Shown here in pieces: positions 16,624 through 25,578 of a stretch of DNA of 64,000 nucleotides; the first letter of the stretch is position 1; each line of letters opens with the position of its first letter. The stretch comes from Vogesella indigofera (lineage in GTDB: Bacteria; Pseudomonadota; Gammaproteobacteria; Burkholderiales; Chromobacteriaceae): positions 186,001 through 250,000 of the forward strand of contig NZ_JAQQLA010000003.1 in the NCBI RefSeq assembly GCF_028548395.1. Reading direction: 5' to 3'. Below the pieces are notes generated by a model, which was not told where the DNA came from, did not search any database, and was given only the letters and a program-made list of their open reading frames with translations. The position numbers and the translations under genes were made by a program.

Positions 16624-17778
16624 ATGTCGGACAAGTTTGACGTAATCGTGGTCGGTGGCGGGCTGGTCGGCGCCGCGCTGGCGCTGGCGCTGGATAAGCA
16701 GGGCAAGCGGGTGGCGCTGGTCGAAGGCCAGGCCGAACGCTTTGATGTGCTGGAGCTGGGCTGGGATGCGCGCATCTATGCGGTCAGCCCCGCCAACCGC
16801 GCCTTCTTGCAGCAGCTGGGCGCGTGGCCGGATGCTTCGCGCTTGGGTGTGATCGGCAGCATGGACGTCCGTGGCGATCAGGGCGGTCAGATCGCCTTTT
16901 CCGCCGCCGATGCCGGCGCCGAGGCGCTGGCGTGGATCGCGGAAAACCGCTGGATGCTGGCCGCGATCTGGCAGCGGCTGCAGCAGGCCAGCGGTGTCGA
17001 ATTGCTGAGCGGGGTGCGGCCGCAGCTGCTGCGCCACAGCGCGCTCGCAGCGGCGATCGTGCTCGACGACGGTCGCGAGCTGCAGGCGCAGCTGATCGTC
17101 GGCGCCGACGGTGCCAACTCGTGGGTGCGGCAGCAGAGCGGCATCGCCGCCAGCATCAAGCCCTACGGTCACAGCGGCGTGGTGGCCAACTTCGCCTGCG
17201 AGCGGCCGCACGGCAATATCGCGCGGCAGTGGTTCCTCGGCGACGGCATCCTCGCCTGGCTGCCGATGCCGGGCAACCGTATCTCGATGGTGTGGTCGAC
17301 CAGCCAGCCGGAGCCGCTGCTGGCGCTGGATGGCGCACGGCTGGCGGCTGCGGTGGCCGCGGCCGGTGACCATGCGCTGGGCGAACTGACGCTGCTGTCG
17401 CCGGCGGCGGCCTTCCCGCTGCGCCTGATCACGCCGGACAACGTGATCGCGGAGCGGGTGGCGCTGGTCGGCGATGCCGCCCATACCGTGCATCCGCTGG
17501 CCGGACAGGGCGTCAACCTCGGCTTCCAGGATGCGGCAAGGTTGGCCGCAGTGCTGGCCGGCGCCCGCGATTGCGGCGAATGGCTGACGCTGCGCCGCTA
17601 CGAACGAACGCGCAAGGAAGCGGTCAGAACCATGCAACTGACCTGCGACGCACTGTTTCAGCTGTTCCATGCCAAGCAGGCACCCGGTCTCGCCTGGCTG
17701 CGCAACGCCGGCCTCAACCTGACCAACCGCCTGCCCCTGATCAAAAAACAACTGGCCCGCCACGCGGTGGGTTTTTAA
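16624..17778 (+). CDS. UbiH/UbiF/UbiI-family ubiquinone biosynthesis hydroxylase
   Basis: A 384-residue FAD monooxygenase with VIVVGGGLVGAALALAL (about residues 8-24), a DG motif (GADGANSWVR) and GDAAHTVHPLAGQGVNLGFQDA near residue 285. These are the three signatures of aromatic hydroxylases of the UbiH/COQ6 group. Its position after pepP-ubiH corresponds to UbiI (C5 hydroxylation) in E. coli, but betaproteobacteria swap UbiF, UbiI and UbiM roles, so I leave the symbol blank. A dispersed-repeat copy (17541) lies near the end. Confidence 0.88.
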   Translation: MSDKFDVIVVGGGLVGAALALALDKQGKRVALVEGQAERFDVLELGWDARIYAVSPANRAFLQQLGAWPDASRLGVIGSMDVRGDQGGQIAFSAADAGAEALAWIAENRWMLAAIWQRLQQASGVELLSGVRPQLLRHSALAAAIVLDDGRELQAQLIVGADGANSWVRQQSGIAASIKPYGHSGVVANFACERPHGNIARQWFLGDGILAWLPMPGNRISMVWSTSQPEPLLALDGARLAAAVAAAGDHALGELTLLSPAAAFPLRLITPDNVIAERVALVGDAAHTVHPLAGQGVNLGFQDAARLAAVLAGARDCGEWLTLRRYERTRKEAVRTMQLTCDALFQLFHAKQAPGLAWLRNAGLNLTNRLPLIKKQLARHAVGF

Positions 17779-17796
17779 CCAGAAGAAAGCACAACC

Positions 17797-18555
17797 ATGA
17801 TTCTGCCAATGCGCCGTCTTGCCCTCGCCACCCTGATGATGCCCTTGCTGGCCTGCTCCGCCTCCGCCGAGACGCCGGACCAGGTGCGCGCCGCCTTCAA
17901 GAGCAAGTTTCCGCAGCACGAAGTCAGCAGCGTGCAGCCGGCGCCGGTGGCGGGGCTGTTCGAGGTGGTGGTGAAGATGAAGCAGCAGCAGCAGGGGCGC
18001 GCGCAGTACAGCGTGGTGTATACCGACGCCTCGGTGGAGCACCTGATCACCGGCGACCTGATCGACACCAAGACCCGCACCAGCGTGACCGAAGAACGTC
18101 TGGCGGAGCTGAACAAGGTGACCGTGGAGTGGGCCAAGCTGCCGCTGGACAAGGCCATCAAGGAAGTGCGCGGCAAGGGTGAGCGCAAGCTGGTGGTGTT
18201 CTCCGATCCGGATTGCCCGTTCTGCAAGAAGCTGGAGCGCGAGTCGCTGAGCCAGCTGGACAACGTGACGGTGTATACCTTCCTCTACCCGCTGGCACAG
18301 CTGCATCCGGATGCGCCGCGCAAATCGCGCCAGATCTGGTGCAGCAGTGACCGTGCGGCAAGCTGGCTGAGTTTCATGCGCCAGAGCAAGGCGCTGAGCG
18401 GCAGCGACAAGTGCGCGACGCCGCTGGCCGAAATCGCGGCGCTGGGTGAACGCCTCGGGATCAGCGGCACCCCGGCGCTGGTGTTCCCGAACGGTGAACT
18501 GGTGGCCGGCGCCATTCCGCTGGCGGAAATCGAGCGTCATCTGGCGGCAAAATAA
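17797..18555 (+). CDS. dsbC: Thiol:disulfide isomerase DsbC
   Basis: A 252-residue periplasmic protein. After a signal peptide it has the DsbC N-terminal dimerisation domain (about 25-85) and a thioredoxin domain with the active site Cys140-Pro-Phe-Cys143 and a cis-Pro loop (SGTPALVF). It reshuffles wrong disulfides in exported proteins and is kept reduced by DsbD. The signal region ends LLACSASA, which weakly resembles a lipobox, so a lipid-anchored form cannot be excluded. It is 18 bp after the ubi gene and probably co-transcribed. Confidence 0.93.
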   Translation: MILPMRRLALATLMMPLLACSASAETPDQVRAAFKSKFPQHEVSSVQPAPVAGLFEVVVKMKQQQQGRAQYSVVYTDASVEHLITGDLIDTKTRTSVTEERLAELNKVTVEWAKLPLDKAIKEVRGKGERKLVVFSDPDCPFCKKLERESLSQLDNVTVYTFLYPLAQLHPDAPRKSRQIWCSSDRAASWLSFMRQSKALSGSDKCATPLAEIAALGERLGISGTPALVFPNGELVAGAIPLAEIERHLAAK

Positions 18556-18576
18556 AGCACGCTAGCTGTGCAAGGG

Positions 18577-18631
18577 CGGGAAAGTGTTTGCCGGCATGGT
18601 GACCGACCGTGCGGCAAGGCTTTCCCGTTTT
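18577..18631 (+). terminator. Terminator after dsbC
   Basis: CGGGAAAG (18577-18584) pairs with CTTTCCCG (18620-18627) through a partly structured loop; TTTTGCTT follows. Confidence 0.75.
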
Positions 18632-19060
18632 GCTTGTGTGCTTTTTATTTCAAATGCATGAGGTGTTGAATAAAGAAATAGTGCATTTTGATTTATGCAT
18701 ATTAGTTATTTGTGCTGGCTTGTTGCGATTTGTAGCGCCAGCACAGGTACTTTTAAATCACCGTTGACAATGATGACGGGCCAACTAGGCTAAAAACAGT
18801 GGCGGCAAGGGGCAAGGGCAGACTTCGGGCCGGCTATTGCCGATAAACCCAGTATGCGCTGCGGATGGAGTCGCGCGCTGGTGGCTGGTTTTCGGCTGTG
18901 ACCACGCATTTTTGCTGCTGTTTTGCACTCAAGCTGGCAAAATTCATTACACTGCTGCAGTGAGCGCATTGTTTTTAAAGCTGTTTTATAGAAATTTCAA
19001 TTGCTGCCATGGCTTCCTGCGGCGTGATGCTTCGCATTCAACCGGAATTGAGCGTAATTT
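18632..19060 (+). promoter_or_regulatory. AT-rich upstream region of the pilin cluster
   Basis: About 430 bp without a gene, clearly more AT-rich than the surroundings (18640-18760). A perfect TTGACA (18764-18769) lies 16-17 bp from a weak TAGGCT (18786-18791), a possible sigma-70 promoter. If used, it would give a leader of about 260 nt before the first pilin gene. I saw no clear sigma-54 site. Confidence 0.45.
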
Positions 19061-19480
19061 ATGACGTTGATAAAAAAATCGATGACGATAAGCAAAGGTT
19101 TTACCCTGATTGAATTGCTGCTGGTGGTGGCGGTCGTCGGCATCCTGGCCGCGATTGCCATGCCGGCCTATTCCGGCTACATCCAGAAAAGCCGGCGTAC
19201 CGATGCGACGGTGGCGATACGCGCGGTCCAGTTCGCGCAGGAGAAGTATCGCGGCAACAACACCAGTTACGGCACGCTGGCTCAGATCGGCATGCCGGCG
19301 ACGACTGAGAGTGGCTATTACACCATTGCCGTCAGCAGCGCCACAGCCACCGGCTATGTGGTGACGGCCACGGCAGTTTCCGGCAAATCACAGGCCACGG
19401 ATTCCGACTGCACCGCGATCCAGCTGCAGCAAGCGGCAGGCAGCATCACCACCACGCCTAGCGCGTGCTGGAGCAAGTGA
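19061..19480 (+). CDS. Type IV pilin-like protein (PilE-like minor pilin)
   Basis: A 139-residue prepilin. A short basic leader ends in KG, followed by FTLIELL and a hydrophobic helix; PilD would cut after the Gly and methylate the Phe. Glu5 of the mature protein is present. Two cysteines near the C-terminus (DSDC...SACW) can close the D-region loop. It is the first gene of a five-gene pilin cluster. Gene position and short length fit a minor pilin of the PilE/ComP type, and DNA binding is possible but not shown by sequence. A second ATG at 19082 is an alternative start. Confidence 0.87.
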   Translation: MTLIKKSMTISKGFTLIELLLVVAVVGILAAIAMPAYSGYIQKSRRTDATVAIRAVQFAQEKYRGNNTSYGTLAQIGMPATTESGYYTIAVSSATATGYVVTATAVSGKSQATDSDCTAIQLQQAAGSITTTPSACWSK

Positions 19481-19481
19481 C

Positions 19482-20042
19482 ATGAAGCATCCGGCTAGTA
19501 CGGCAGCAGGTGTTGGCCGGGGCTTTACCCTGATCGAGCTGGTGGTGGTGCTGGCCATCACTGGCATTCTGATGGTGATGGCGGTGCCGGTGCTGAATGA
19601 GCAGATCGACAAGCGCCGGCTGGTGGCGGTTGCCGATGCCATCTATGGCGACATGCAATATGCGCGCTCGGAAGCCATCCGCAATAACCAGAATGTGCAG
19701 ATCAGCTTCAGCAGTGGCGCCAGCTGGTGCTACGGCATGATCTTGGGGGCGACGGCTTGCGACTGTTCGGTGGTGGCCAGCTCCAGTACCGGTTATTGCG
19801 CGCTGAAACGGGTGGACTATCTGGACTTCCAGAAGGTATCGATCCCGGCTTCGGCGGGGATCAGTTTCAGCGGCAACAAGACAGGGTTCGACCCCGTGCG
19901 CGGCGTAGCACTGGGTACCGGTCACGTGATCATGGAATCGGCACTGGGCAAGCAGGCGCAGGTGAACTTGGCGCTGCTTGGCCGCATCAGTGTCTGCGCG
20001 CCGGCAAGTGTCGGGCTAACGGGAACCTATCCGGCATGTTGA
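19482..20042 (+). CDS. fimT: FimT/GspH-family minor pilin
   Basis: A 186-residue prepilin: leader to RG, then FTLIELVVVLAITGILMVMAVP, the class III signal typical of FimT/FimU. The GspH region follows (DAIYGDMQYARSEAIRNNQ). Minor pilins of this kind prime pilus assembly, and FimT of some gammaproteobacteria binds DNA during natural transformation. It starts directly after the previous gene and overlaps pilW by 7 bp. C-terminal cysteine-rich stretch (CDCSVV...C...C) probably forms disulfides. Confidence 0.88.
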   Translation: MKHPASTAAGVGRGFTLIELVVVLAITGILMVMAVPVLNEQIDKRRLVAVADAIYGDMQYARSEAIRNNQNVQISFSSGASWCYGMILGATACDCSVVASSSTGYCALKRVDYLDFQKVSIPASAGISFSGNKTGFDPVRGVALGTGHVIMESALGKQAQVNLALLGRISVCAPASVGLTGTYPAC

Positions 20043-20626
20043 AACCTACTCGGCAGCGCGGCTTCACCCTGATCGAGCTGATGGTGGCGCTGGTAATCGG
20101 CCTGGTGTTGATGCTGGGGCTGACCACCTTCCTGATCAACAACATTCGCAGCAATAGCGACACGCTGAAGGCGATCCGTCTGAACCAGGAAATGCGTGCC
20201 ACCATGATGCTGATGAGCCGCGAGCTGCGACGCGCCGGCTACTGGGCCAGCACCGCGTCCGCTACCAACCCGTTCCAGACCATGACCACCTCGACCGCCG
20301 GCTGCGTGCTGTATAGCTATGACCGCAATGCCACGGCATCGGCAACGGTGCCCAGCGATGTACAGTACGGCTTTTTGCGGGCGAGCGGCGCGGTCTACAT
20401 GCGCAGCAGTGGTGCAAGCTACAACTGCACTCCGGGGGCAAACAACGTCTGGGAAGCGGTGACCGATGACAATGTCACCAATATCAGCGCACTGAGCTTT
20501 GTGCCCAGTAGCGCCTCCGGCACCATTGCCATCACCCTGGTGGGCGAGCTGAAGAATGCCAGCGAGGTCAAGCAGACGCTGACGGAAACGGTCAAGCTGG
20601 AAAATGGCCCGCTTACCTTCAATTGA
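20036..20626 (+). CDS. pilW: PilW-family minor pilin
   Basis: A 196-residue prepilin with RG/FTLIELMVALVIGLVLMLG and the PilW-typical segment RLNQEMRATMMLMSRELRRAGYW shortly after the transmembrane helix. PilW helps form the tip complex that nucleates type IV pili. The start at 20036 overlaps the fimT stop (translational coupling); the same frame is open far upstream but is antecedent noise. It is shorter than many PilW proteins but complete. Confidence 0.87.
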   Translation: MLKPTRQRGFTLIELMVALVIGLVLMLGLTTFLINNIRSNSDTLKAIRLNQEMRATMMLMSRELRRAGYWASTASATNPFQTMTTSTAGCVLYSYDRNATASATVPSDVQYGFLRASGAVYMRSSGASYNCTPGANNVWEAVTDDNVTNISALSFVPSSASGTIAITLVGELKNASEVKQTLTETVKLENGPLTFN

Positions 20627-20636
20627 GGGCTGCAAT

Positions 20637-21737
20637 ATGCGTAACGGAATCATGACTGCCACATCAAGGCGACAGCAAGGCATGGCCACGCTGACCATGT
20701 CGCTGGTGGTGCTGTTTCTTGCCAGCCTGATGGTGTTCTATACCAGCTCCGGCATGCTGTTCGAGATCAAGACCGGGAACAACCAGCTGTACCAGTCGAA
20801 GGCGATGGAAGCGGCTCGCGGTAGTGTGGAGCACTCGATGGCATGGCTGGTCAACAGCAGCAATACCAGCAGTCTGGCGTGGACGACGGATGCCACCGGC
20901 CCGGCCGGTACCAACCAGAAGGCGACGGCGGCATCGTTCCCGTCTTCGGTGAGCGAGCAGAGCATTGGTGGTTACACGGTCGCGGTGTCGCTGTGGCGCA
21001 ACTCTGCGACGCCGACGGTTCTGGAGGTAAGTGCGGCAGCCAGCGGCGATGCCAATGCCACCATCCGTCAGAGGATTCGCCTCGGCACCACCACGGTGAC
21101 AACGACTACACCGAATACGTTGAATATTGCCAGCATTGCTCCGATCGTGATCAATGGTGGGCTGAGTGGTGTAACTGGCACTCCGGATGTTTATCCTAGT
21201 ACTACCGGCGGGGTTGCAATCGTCACCTCTTCATCTAATACCGCAGATATCAATGTCGGTCATTTGGATCTGAATGGTGGCACCATCAGTTATGGTGCAT
21301 TTGCAGGGGATGCTTGGAGCTTTATTTTCCCGAATACCACCAAAGCAGAAATGAAAGCGGCGGCTGACTTCGAAAAAATATATTACTACGATGCCGCTTT
21401 GCAGCCCCCTAATCCCTGGCATGACAGCATAGGTACGGCAAGCGATCCGGTTATCCTGATTTTTGATGTTGGCGCTGGTTGCCCGAAAGTGAATGGCAGT
21501 GTCACGATTTATGGCTTGGTTTATTACGGCAACAGTTGCGCTGATAATGGCTGGGGCGGGGCAACCATTTACGGTAGTATGGTTGCTGATATGTCGATTA
21601 CCAAGCTCAATGCTAATGCCGAGTTTTCTGGTTGGTCGGTCAATAGTGGTTCTGGCGTAATTACCCTGCCGCCAACCACGACTACCAGTACTGCGCAAAC
21701 CTTTGCCAAGTTGGCCGCATCATGGAGAGACTTCTGA
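20637..21737 (+). CDS. pilX: PilX-like pilus assembly protein with long C-terminal domain
   Basis: A 366-residue protein with the PilX N-terminal signature (RRQQGMATLTMSLVVLFLASLMVFY), lacking the usual Gly-Phe cleavage motif, followed by a Ser/Thr/Gly-rich region. PilX proteins are commonly about 150-200 residues, so this one has an extra 150 or more. Its second half (from about 21120) uses more AT-rich codons than the flanks, which suggests a variable or acquired tip domain. The last residues (AKLAASW) are encoded by a dispersed-repeat copy at 21710. The stop overlaps the pilV start. Confidence 0.78.
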   Translation: MRNGIMTATSRRQQGMATLTMSLVVLFLASLMVFYTSSGMLFEIKTGNNQLYQSKAMEAARGSVEHSMAWLVNSSNTSSLAWTTDATGPAGTNQKATAASFPSSVSEQSIGGYTVAVSLWRNSATPTVLEVSAAASGDANATIRQRIRLGTTTVTTTTPNTLNIASIAPIVINGGLSGVTGTPDVYPSTTGGVAIVTSSSNTADINVGHLDLNGGTISYGAFAGDAWSFIFPNTTKAEMKAAADFEKIYYYDAALQPPNPWHDSIGTASDPVILIFDVGAGCPKVNGSVTIYGLVYYGNSCADNGWGGATIYGSMVADMSITKLNANAEFSGWSVNSGSGVITLPPTTTTSTAQTFAKLAASWRDF

Positions 21738-22153
21738 TGGCCCGTGCTGGTCACCAAACCGGCTTCAGCTTGCTGGAAATGCTGATCACCATCATCGTAC
21801 TGGCCAGTGGCCTGCTCGCCATCGGCAGCATGTATGGCGCGATACTGAACGCCAACACCCTGTCCAAGCAGCGCAGCGAGGCAGTGGTGCTGGCGGAGAA
21901 GAAACTGGAAGAATTAAGGGGGCAAAGTTACGCCAGTCTGGTGTCGGCAACGGATACGGTCACTGCTGTCAGTTCCAGCGGCAGTAGCGCCAATTACCAG
22001 CGCAGCTGGTCGGTTACTGTTGCTAGTGGCGGCTTGGCCTACAAGGATGTCGGTGTGACGGTTACCTGGGCGGACAGTAAAAATCAGTCGCAGAATATTG
22101 TGCTGTCAACCCGCATTAGTAATGTCAGTGCCACGCCGGTGACGATTCCATAA
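21737..22153 (+). CDS. pilV: PilV-like minor pilin
   Basis: A 138-residue prepilin with TG/FSLLEMLITIIVLASGLLAIGSMYG, the FSLLE variant typical of PilV, and a following conserved run (RSEAVVLAEKKLEELR). The start at 21737 overlaps the pilX stop in a TGATG arrangement with GGAGAG just upstream, so translation is coupled. Last gene of the cluster; there is no pilY1/pilC adhesin gene here. Confidence 0.87.
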   Translation: MARAGHQTGFSLLEMLITIIVLASGLLAIGSMYGAILNANTLSKQRSEAVVLAEKKLEELRGQSYASLVSATDTVTAVSSSGSSANYQRSWSVTVASGGLAYKDVGVTVTWADSKNQSQNIVLSTRISNVSATPVTIP

Positions 22154-22221
22154 AAAGTCACTGCTCTATCCGTCATCCAGTGCCGGTTGTCACAAGAAAT
22201 TCGAGATATTACCAATCATAA

Positions 22222-22254
22222 AAACAGGGCGTAACGGTTCGTTACGCCCTGTTT
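22222..22254. terminator. Bidirectional terminator between pilV and the UDP-sugar dehydrogenase gene
   Basis: A 15-bp perfect stem (22222-22236 with 22240-22254, loop GTT) flanked by A's and T's, between convergent genes. Confidence 0.9.
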
Positions 22255-22320
22255 CATTTTGTCGCTTGCGCTATGCAACCGTAAGGTTACAAGGCGCAGG
22301 CCGTGCTTAAGCGTGGTGAC

Positions 22321-23625
22321 TTACGCCTTGACCACATTGGCTGCCGCTTGCAGATACTTGCCACGGCTGTCGACAATCAGGTCGCTATGCTTGCTGATCA
22401 GCTCGTAGTCAAAGCGGTCGTGATCGGTAGCCAGCAGGATGCAGTCGTATGCGGCCAACGTTTCGGCAGTCAGCGCCACGCTGGACAGCTCGAAGTGGTG
22501 CTCGCGCATCTTCGGGAACACCGGCACGTGCGGATCGCTGTAGCTGATGTCGGCGCCCAGATCGCGCAGTTTTTCCATCAGGAACACCGACGGGCTTTCG
22601 CGCATATCGTCGACGTTCTTCTTGTAGGCGATACCCAGTACCAGAATCTTGCTGCCGTTGATCGCCTTCTTGCGCTGGTTCAGTGCCGCGGCGATCTTGC
22701 TGATCACATAGTCCGGCATCGACGAGTTCACTTCACCAGCCAGCTCGATGAAGCGGGTGTGCACGCCGTATTCGCGCGCTTTCCAGGTTAGGTAGAACGG
22801 GTCGATCGGGATGCAGTGACCGCCCAGGCCCGGGCCGGGGTAGTAGGGCACGAAGCCGAACGGCTTGGTGGCGGCGGCGCGGATCACTTCGTGAATGTCG
22901 ATGCCCATCTTGTCGGCGACGATCTTCATCTCGTTGACCAGGCCGATGTTGACCGCGCGGTGGATGTTCTCCAGCAGCTTGGTCATCTCGGCGGCGCGGG
23001 TGGACGACACCGGCACCACCTTGTCGATTACCGCGCTGTACAGGGCGACACCGACTTCCTGGCAGGCCTCGGTCACGCCGCCGCACACCTTGGGAATGGT
23101 GCGGGTAGTGAAGTCAGGGTTGCCCGGATCTTCGCGCTCCGGCGAGAACACTAGGAACGCATTCTCGCCAATCTTGAAACCGCGCGATTCGATGCGTGGC
23201 AGCAGCTCTTCGTCGGTGGTGCCCGGGTAGGTGGTCGATTCCAGTGACACCAGATGGCCTTCACGCAGGTAAGGCACCAGGCTGTCGATGGTGTTCAGCA
23301 CGAAGGACAGGTCTGGCTCACGGTACTTGTTCAGTGGCGTCGGTACACACAGGATCAGCGCGTCGGCTTCCGGGGCGCGGCTGAAGTCGGTGGTGGCTTC
23401 GAAGTCGCGCTCACGAGCGAGCTGGATGCTGTCGGCGCTGATGTGCTCGATATAGCTTTTCCCTTGCTGCAGGCTGTCGACCTTGTTCTTGTCAATGTCA
23501 AAGCCGAGGACTTTGTAGCCGACTTCGGCAAAGCGCAGCATGAGCGGCAAGCCGACATAACCCAGTCCGACGATGCCGATCACGGCAGACTTGTCCTGAA
23601 TGCGAGAGAGGAAGTTCTGTTTCAC
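22321..23625 (-). CDS. UDP-sugar 6-dehydrogenase (WbpA/TviB type)
   Basis: A 434-residue nucleotide-sugar dehydrogenase that oxidises C6 of a UDP-HexNAc (probably UDP-GlcNAc or UDP-GalNAc) with NAD+ to the uronate, for surface polysaccharide. It has the Rossmann motif [12 protein letters not shown] near the N-terminus, the SPERE region, and the catalytic Cys in [17 protein letters not shown] at 23625 with GGA upstream is chosen; ATGs at 23664 and 23655 would add a poorly conserved stretch. No other polysaccharide genes are adjacent, which is unusual. It contains a dispersed-repeat copy (22450). Confidence 0.88.
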   Translation of the reverse strand: MKQNFLSRIQDKSAVIGIVGLGYVGLPLMLRFAEVGYKVLGFDIDKNKVDSLQQGKSYIEHISADSIQLARERDFEATTDFSRAPEADALILCVPTPLNKYREPDLSFVLNTIDSLVPYLREGHLVSLESTTYPGTTDEELLPRIESRGFKIGENAFLVFSPEREDPGNPDFTTRTIPKVCGGVTEACQEVGVALYSAVIDKVVPVSSTRAAEMTKLLENIHRAVNIGLVNEMKIVADKMGIDIHEVIRAAATKPFGFVPYYPGPGLGGHCIPIDPFYLTWKAREYGVHTRFIELAGEVNSSMPDYVISKIAAALNQRKKAINGSKILVLGIAYKKNVDDMRESPSVFLMEKLRDLGADISYSDPHVPVFPKMREHHFELSSVALTAETLAAYDCILLATDHDRFDYELISKHSDLIVDSRGKYLQAAANVVKA

Positions 23626-23836
23626 CAAGAGTCCAATACACAAAGCAGTGCCCATCACGGACACTGTCTAAAAGCGGAAAAAGTTAGTGCCGAATTGTGC
23701 TACCAGCCCCTGAAAAGAACAAGCTTGGCAGCGCTTTCGCAGTGTATTTTCTGCGGCAGGGCATGGGGGAAAGGCGGACTGTCCGCATTTGGTGGGCAAA
23801 ATGGATTTGGGTGTTAGCGATATGCGGTAAAAGCAG

Positions 23837-23872
23837 ACAAGGCCAGTCATGGTTAACCATGACCGGCCTTGT
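23837..23872 (-). terminator. Terminator downstream of the acyl-CoA-binding protein gene
   Basis: An 18-bp inverted repeat with one mismatch, centred on GGTTAACC, followed on the minus strand by a T-rich stretch. Confidence 0.75.
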
Positions 23873-23921
23873 TGGTGCTGGCTGCGGCCGAAGTTTATTG
23901 TGCGGTGCGTATGACCGCCTA

Positions 23922-24179
23922 TCAGGCCATCAGCGATTTGACGACATTGATGTAGTTCTGCATCGCTTCTTCGGCGCTTTGGCCCTTCAGCTTTTCCCAC
24001 GAGTCAAACTTGGCGCGGTTGATGAAATCCATCATGCCCGGGCGTTCACCACTGACATCGCCGGCAGTGGCTTGCTTGAACAGGGAGTACAGCTGCAGCA
24101 TGGTCTGGTTGTCCGGGCGTTCGGCCAGGGTGGTGACATCTTTTTGTGCTTGTTCAAACTGGGTTTTCAGATCGGACAT
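23922..24179 (-). CDS. Acyl-CoA-binding protein
   Basis: An 85-residue ACBP-family protein. The family pattern is clear: FEQAQKDV, then TMLQLYSLFKQATAGDV and RAKFDSWEKLKGQSAEEAMQNYI, the four-helix bundle that binds long-chain acyl-CoA esters in the cytoplasm. ACBPs are common in eukaryotes and patchy in bacteria. The start at 24179 has AGGAG; the open frame extends upstream without similarity. A PsrA-type operator lies about 110 bp upstream, linking it to the fatty-acid genes near 45-54 kb. Confidence 0.92.
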   Translation of the reverse strand: MSDLKTQFEQAQKDVTTLAERPDNQTMLQLYSLFKQATAGDVSGERPGMMDFINRAKFDSWEKLKGQSAEEAMQNYINVVKSLMA

Positions 24180-24572
24180 GTGGACTCCTTGCGAAAGTGA
24201 GCGGCACTCTTGGTGGCCGGCTTGTTGATGTGTTGTTTGCTCTGCGCGGCAGCATGTTGGGCTGCCAAGCTGCTTATAATTTACCATGAAACGATCGTTT
24301 TAAAACGGACTGATTGCTCGTGCTGACCTTATCATTTTTGTCGCGAAGCAGAGTGCTAAGCAGTTGCATTCTTGTTGAGTGGGGGAGGGCGTCTTTTTTT
24401 GTCGAATCTTTCAATTCATATGTAATTTTTTGTTTCAAAGTATGGAATTTGTGCTGCTTGCCGGCTCGATCTCGGTTTACTGTAAGTAAATGGCTGTATC
24501 GTGGCGTGGCATGATCATTGCTCGTTACCGCGGAGATCAGGCAATCGTATTGTTTCTGCTAAGGGAAGATGA
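24180..24572. other. AT-rich intergenic region between ACBP and diguanylate cyclase genes
   Basis: About 390 bp without a gene, divergent promoters. It contains the PsrA-like operator (24289-24300) with a TATAAT-like stretch beside it on the ACBP side. Nothing else recognisable. Confidence 0.5.
24289..24300. promoter_or_regulatory. PsrA-type operator upstream of the acyl-CoA-binding protein gene
   Basis: AAACGATCGTTT is a perfect palindrome of the form AAAC-N4-GTTT, the half-site arrangement of PsrA operators, with G before it as in GAAAC. It lies beside the likely -10 region of the ACBP promoter. Confidence 0.7.
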
Positions 24573-25511
24573 ATGACGGATGGCTTAATGCCCCCCGCCG
24601 ACCAGGTGCAGCAGCTGCAAGCGCAGCTGGCTGCGGCACTGGCTGAAATTGCCCACCTCAAGGAAAAGCTGGATGCCGCGCTGGACGGCACCGGCATCTG
24701 TATCTGGCAGGGGCATCCGCAAAGCGGCGACTTGACCGTATTCAACTACCAGAATTTCGAGATCGGCGACATGGCGCCGCACTTCGGCCTCTGGCTGGCC
24801 AAGCTGCATCCGCACGACAAGCAGGCGGTACTGGATAACTACTATGCGCACCTTGCCGGCAAGACCCCTTGCTACGAGGCGGTGTACCGCACGTTTGCCC
24901 CGGATGGAAGCGTGTGCTGGCTGTGGGATCGCGGCCGGGTGGTGGAGTGGGATGACGCTGGCCAGCCGCTGCGCATTCTGGGCGCTCACCGCGACATTAC
25001 CCAAGAGAAAGAGCACGAGGCGCAGCTGGCGATGCAGGCGCGGCTGGACCCGCTGACCGGGCTGGCGAATCGTCGCGGCCTGCTCGATTTTCTGAAGAAC
25101 ATCGATCGTCGCGGCGGCAGCTACGCGCTGGCGATGGTGGATGTCGATCACTTCAAGCAGTTCAACGATCTGCACGGTCACGATATCGGTGACCGGGTGC
25201 TGATTGCCATTGCGCGCAGCCTGTCGGCGCCGTTGTCCGATTACGACCTGTGCGGGCGCTGGGGCGGGGAAGAGTTTCTGCTGGTGCTCGGCAATGCCGA
25301 TATGGCCGCCGCCAACGACGTCATCGTGCAGCTGCACCAGGCGGTGCAACGCTTGACGGTCAGCTCCGGCGAGCAGGACTTGTCGACCACGGTCAGTATC
25401 GGTCTGACCGTGCACCAGCCGGGAGAAAGTTTCGATGAGGTGTTGCTGCGCGCCGACCGGGCGTTGCTGAGCGCCAAGCGCAAGGGGCGCAATATGGTCT
25501 GCCGCCGTTAG
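24573..25511 (+). CDS. PAS-GGDEF diguanylate cyclase
   Basis: A 312-residue soluble protein: short N-terminal coiled coil (about 8-35), one PAS fold of the PAC type (about 38-145, ending GAHRDITQEKEHE), and a GGDEF domain starting DPLTGLANRRGL. The catalytic motif is GGEEF (about residue 231), so c-di-GMP synthesis is expected. The position of the inhibitory RxxD motif reads SDYD, so product feedback inhibition is probably absent. There are no membrane segments; the signal sensed by the PAS domain is unknown. Monocistronic. Confidence 0.9.
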   Translation: MTDGLMPPADQVQQLQAQLAAALAEIAHLKEKLDAALDGTGICIWQGHPQSGDLTVFNYQNFEIGDMAPHFGLWLAKLHPHDKQAVLDNYYAHLAGKTPCYEAVYRTFAPDGSVCWLWDRGRVVEWDDAGQPLRILGAHRDITQEKEHEAQLAMQARLDPLTGLANRRGLLDFLKNIDRRGGSYALAMVDVDHFKQFNDLHGHDIGDRVLIAIARSLSAPLSDYDLCGRWGGEEFLLVLGNADMAAANDVIVQLHQAVQRLTVSSGEQDLSTTVSIGLTVHQPGESFDEVLLRADRALLSAKRKGRNMVCRR

Positions 25512-25578
25512 CGGCGCGGGCCGGCTGTGGCAAGAGGCTTGGGGCGCGTGCCCGACTGGCCTGCAATGAAACAGAAAA

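Noticed and set aside
16339..18540. 733-codon minus-strand frame across the ubi hydroxylase and dsbC genes
   Set aside because: Crosses three well-supported plus-strand genes and has no domain; a typical codon-position artefact.
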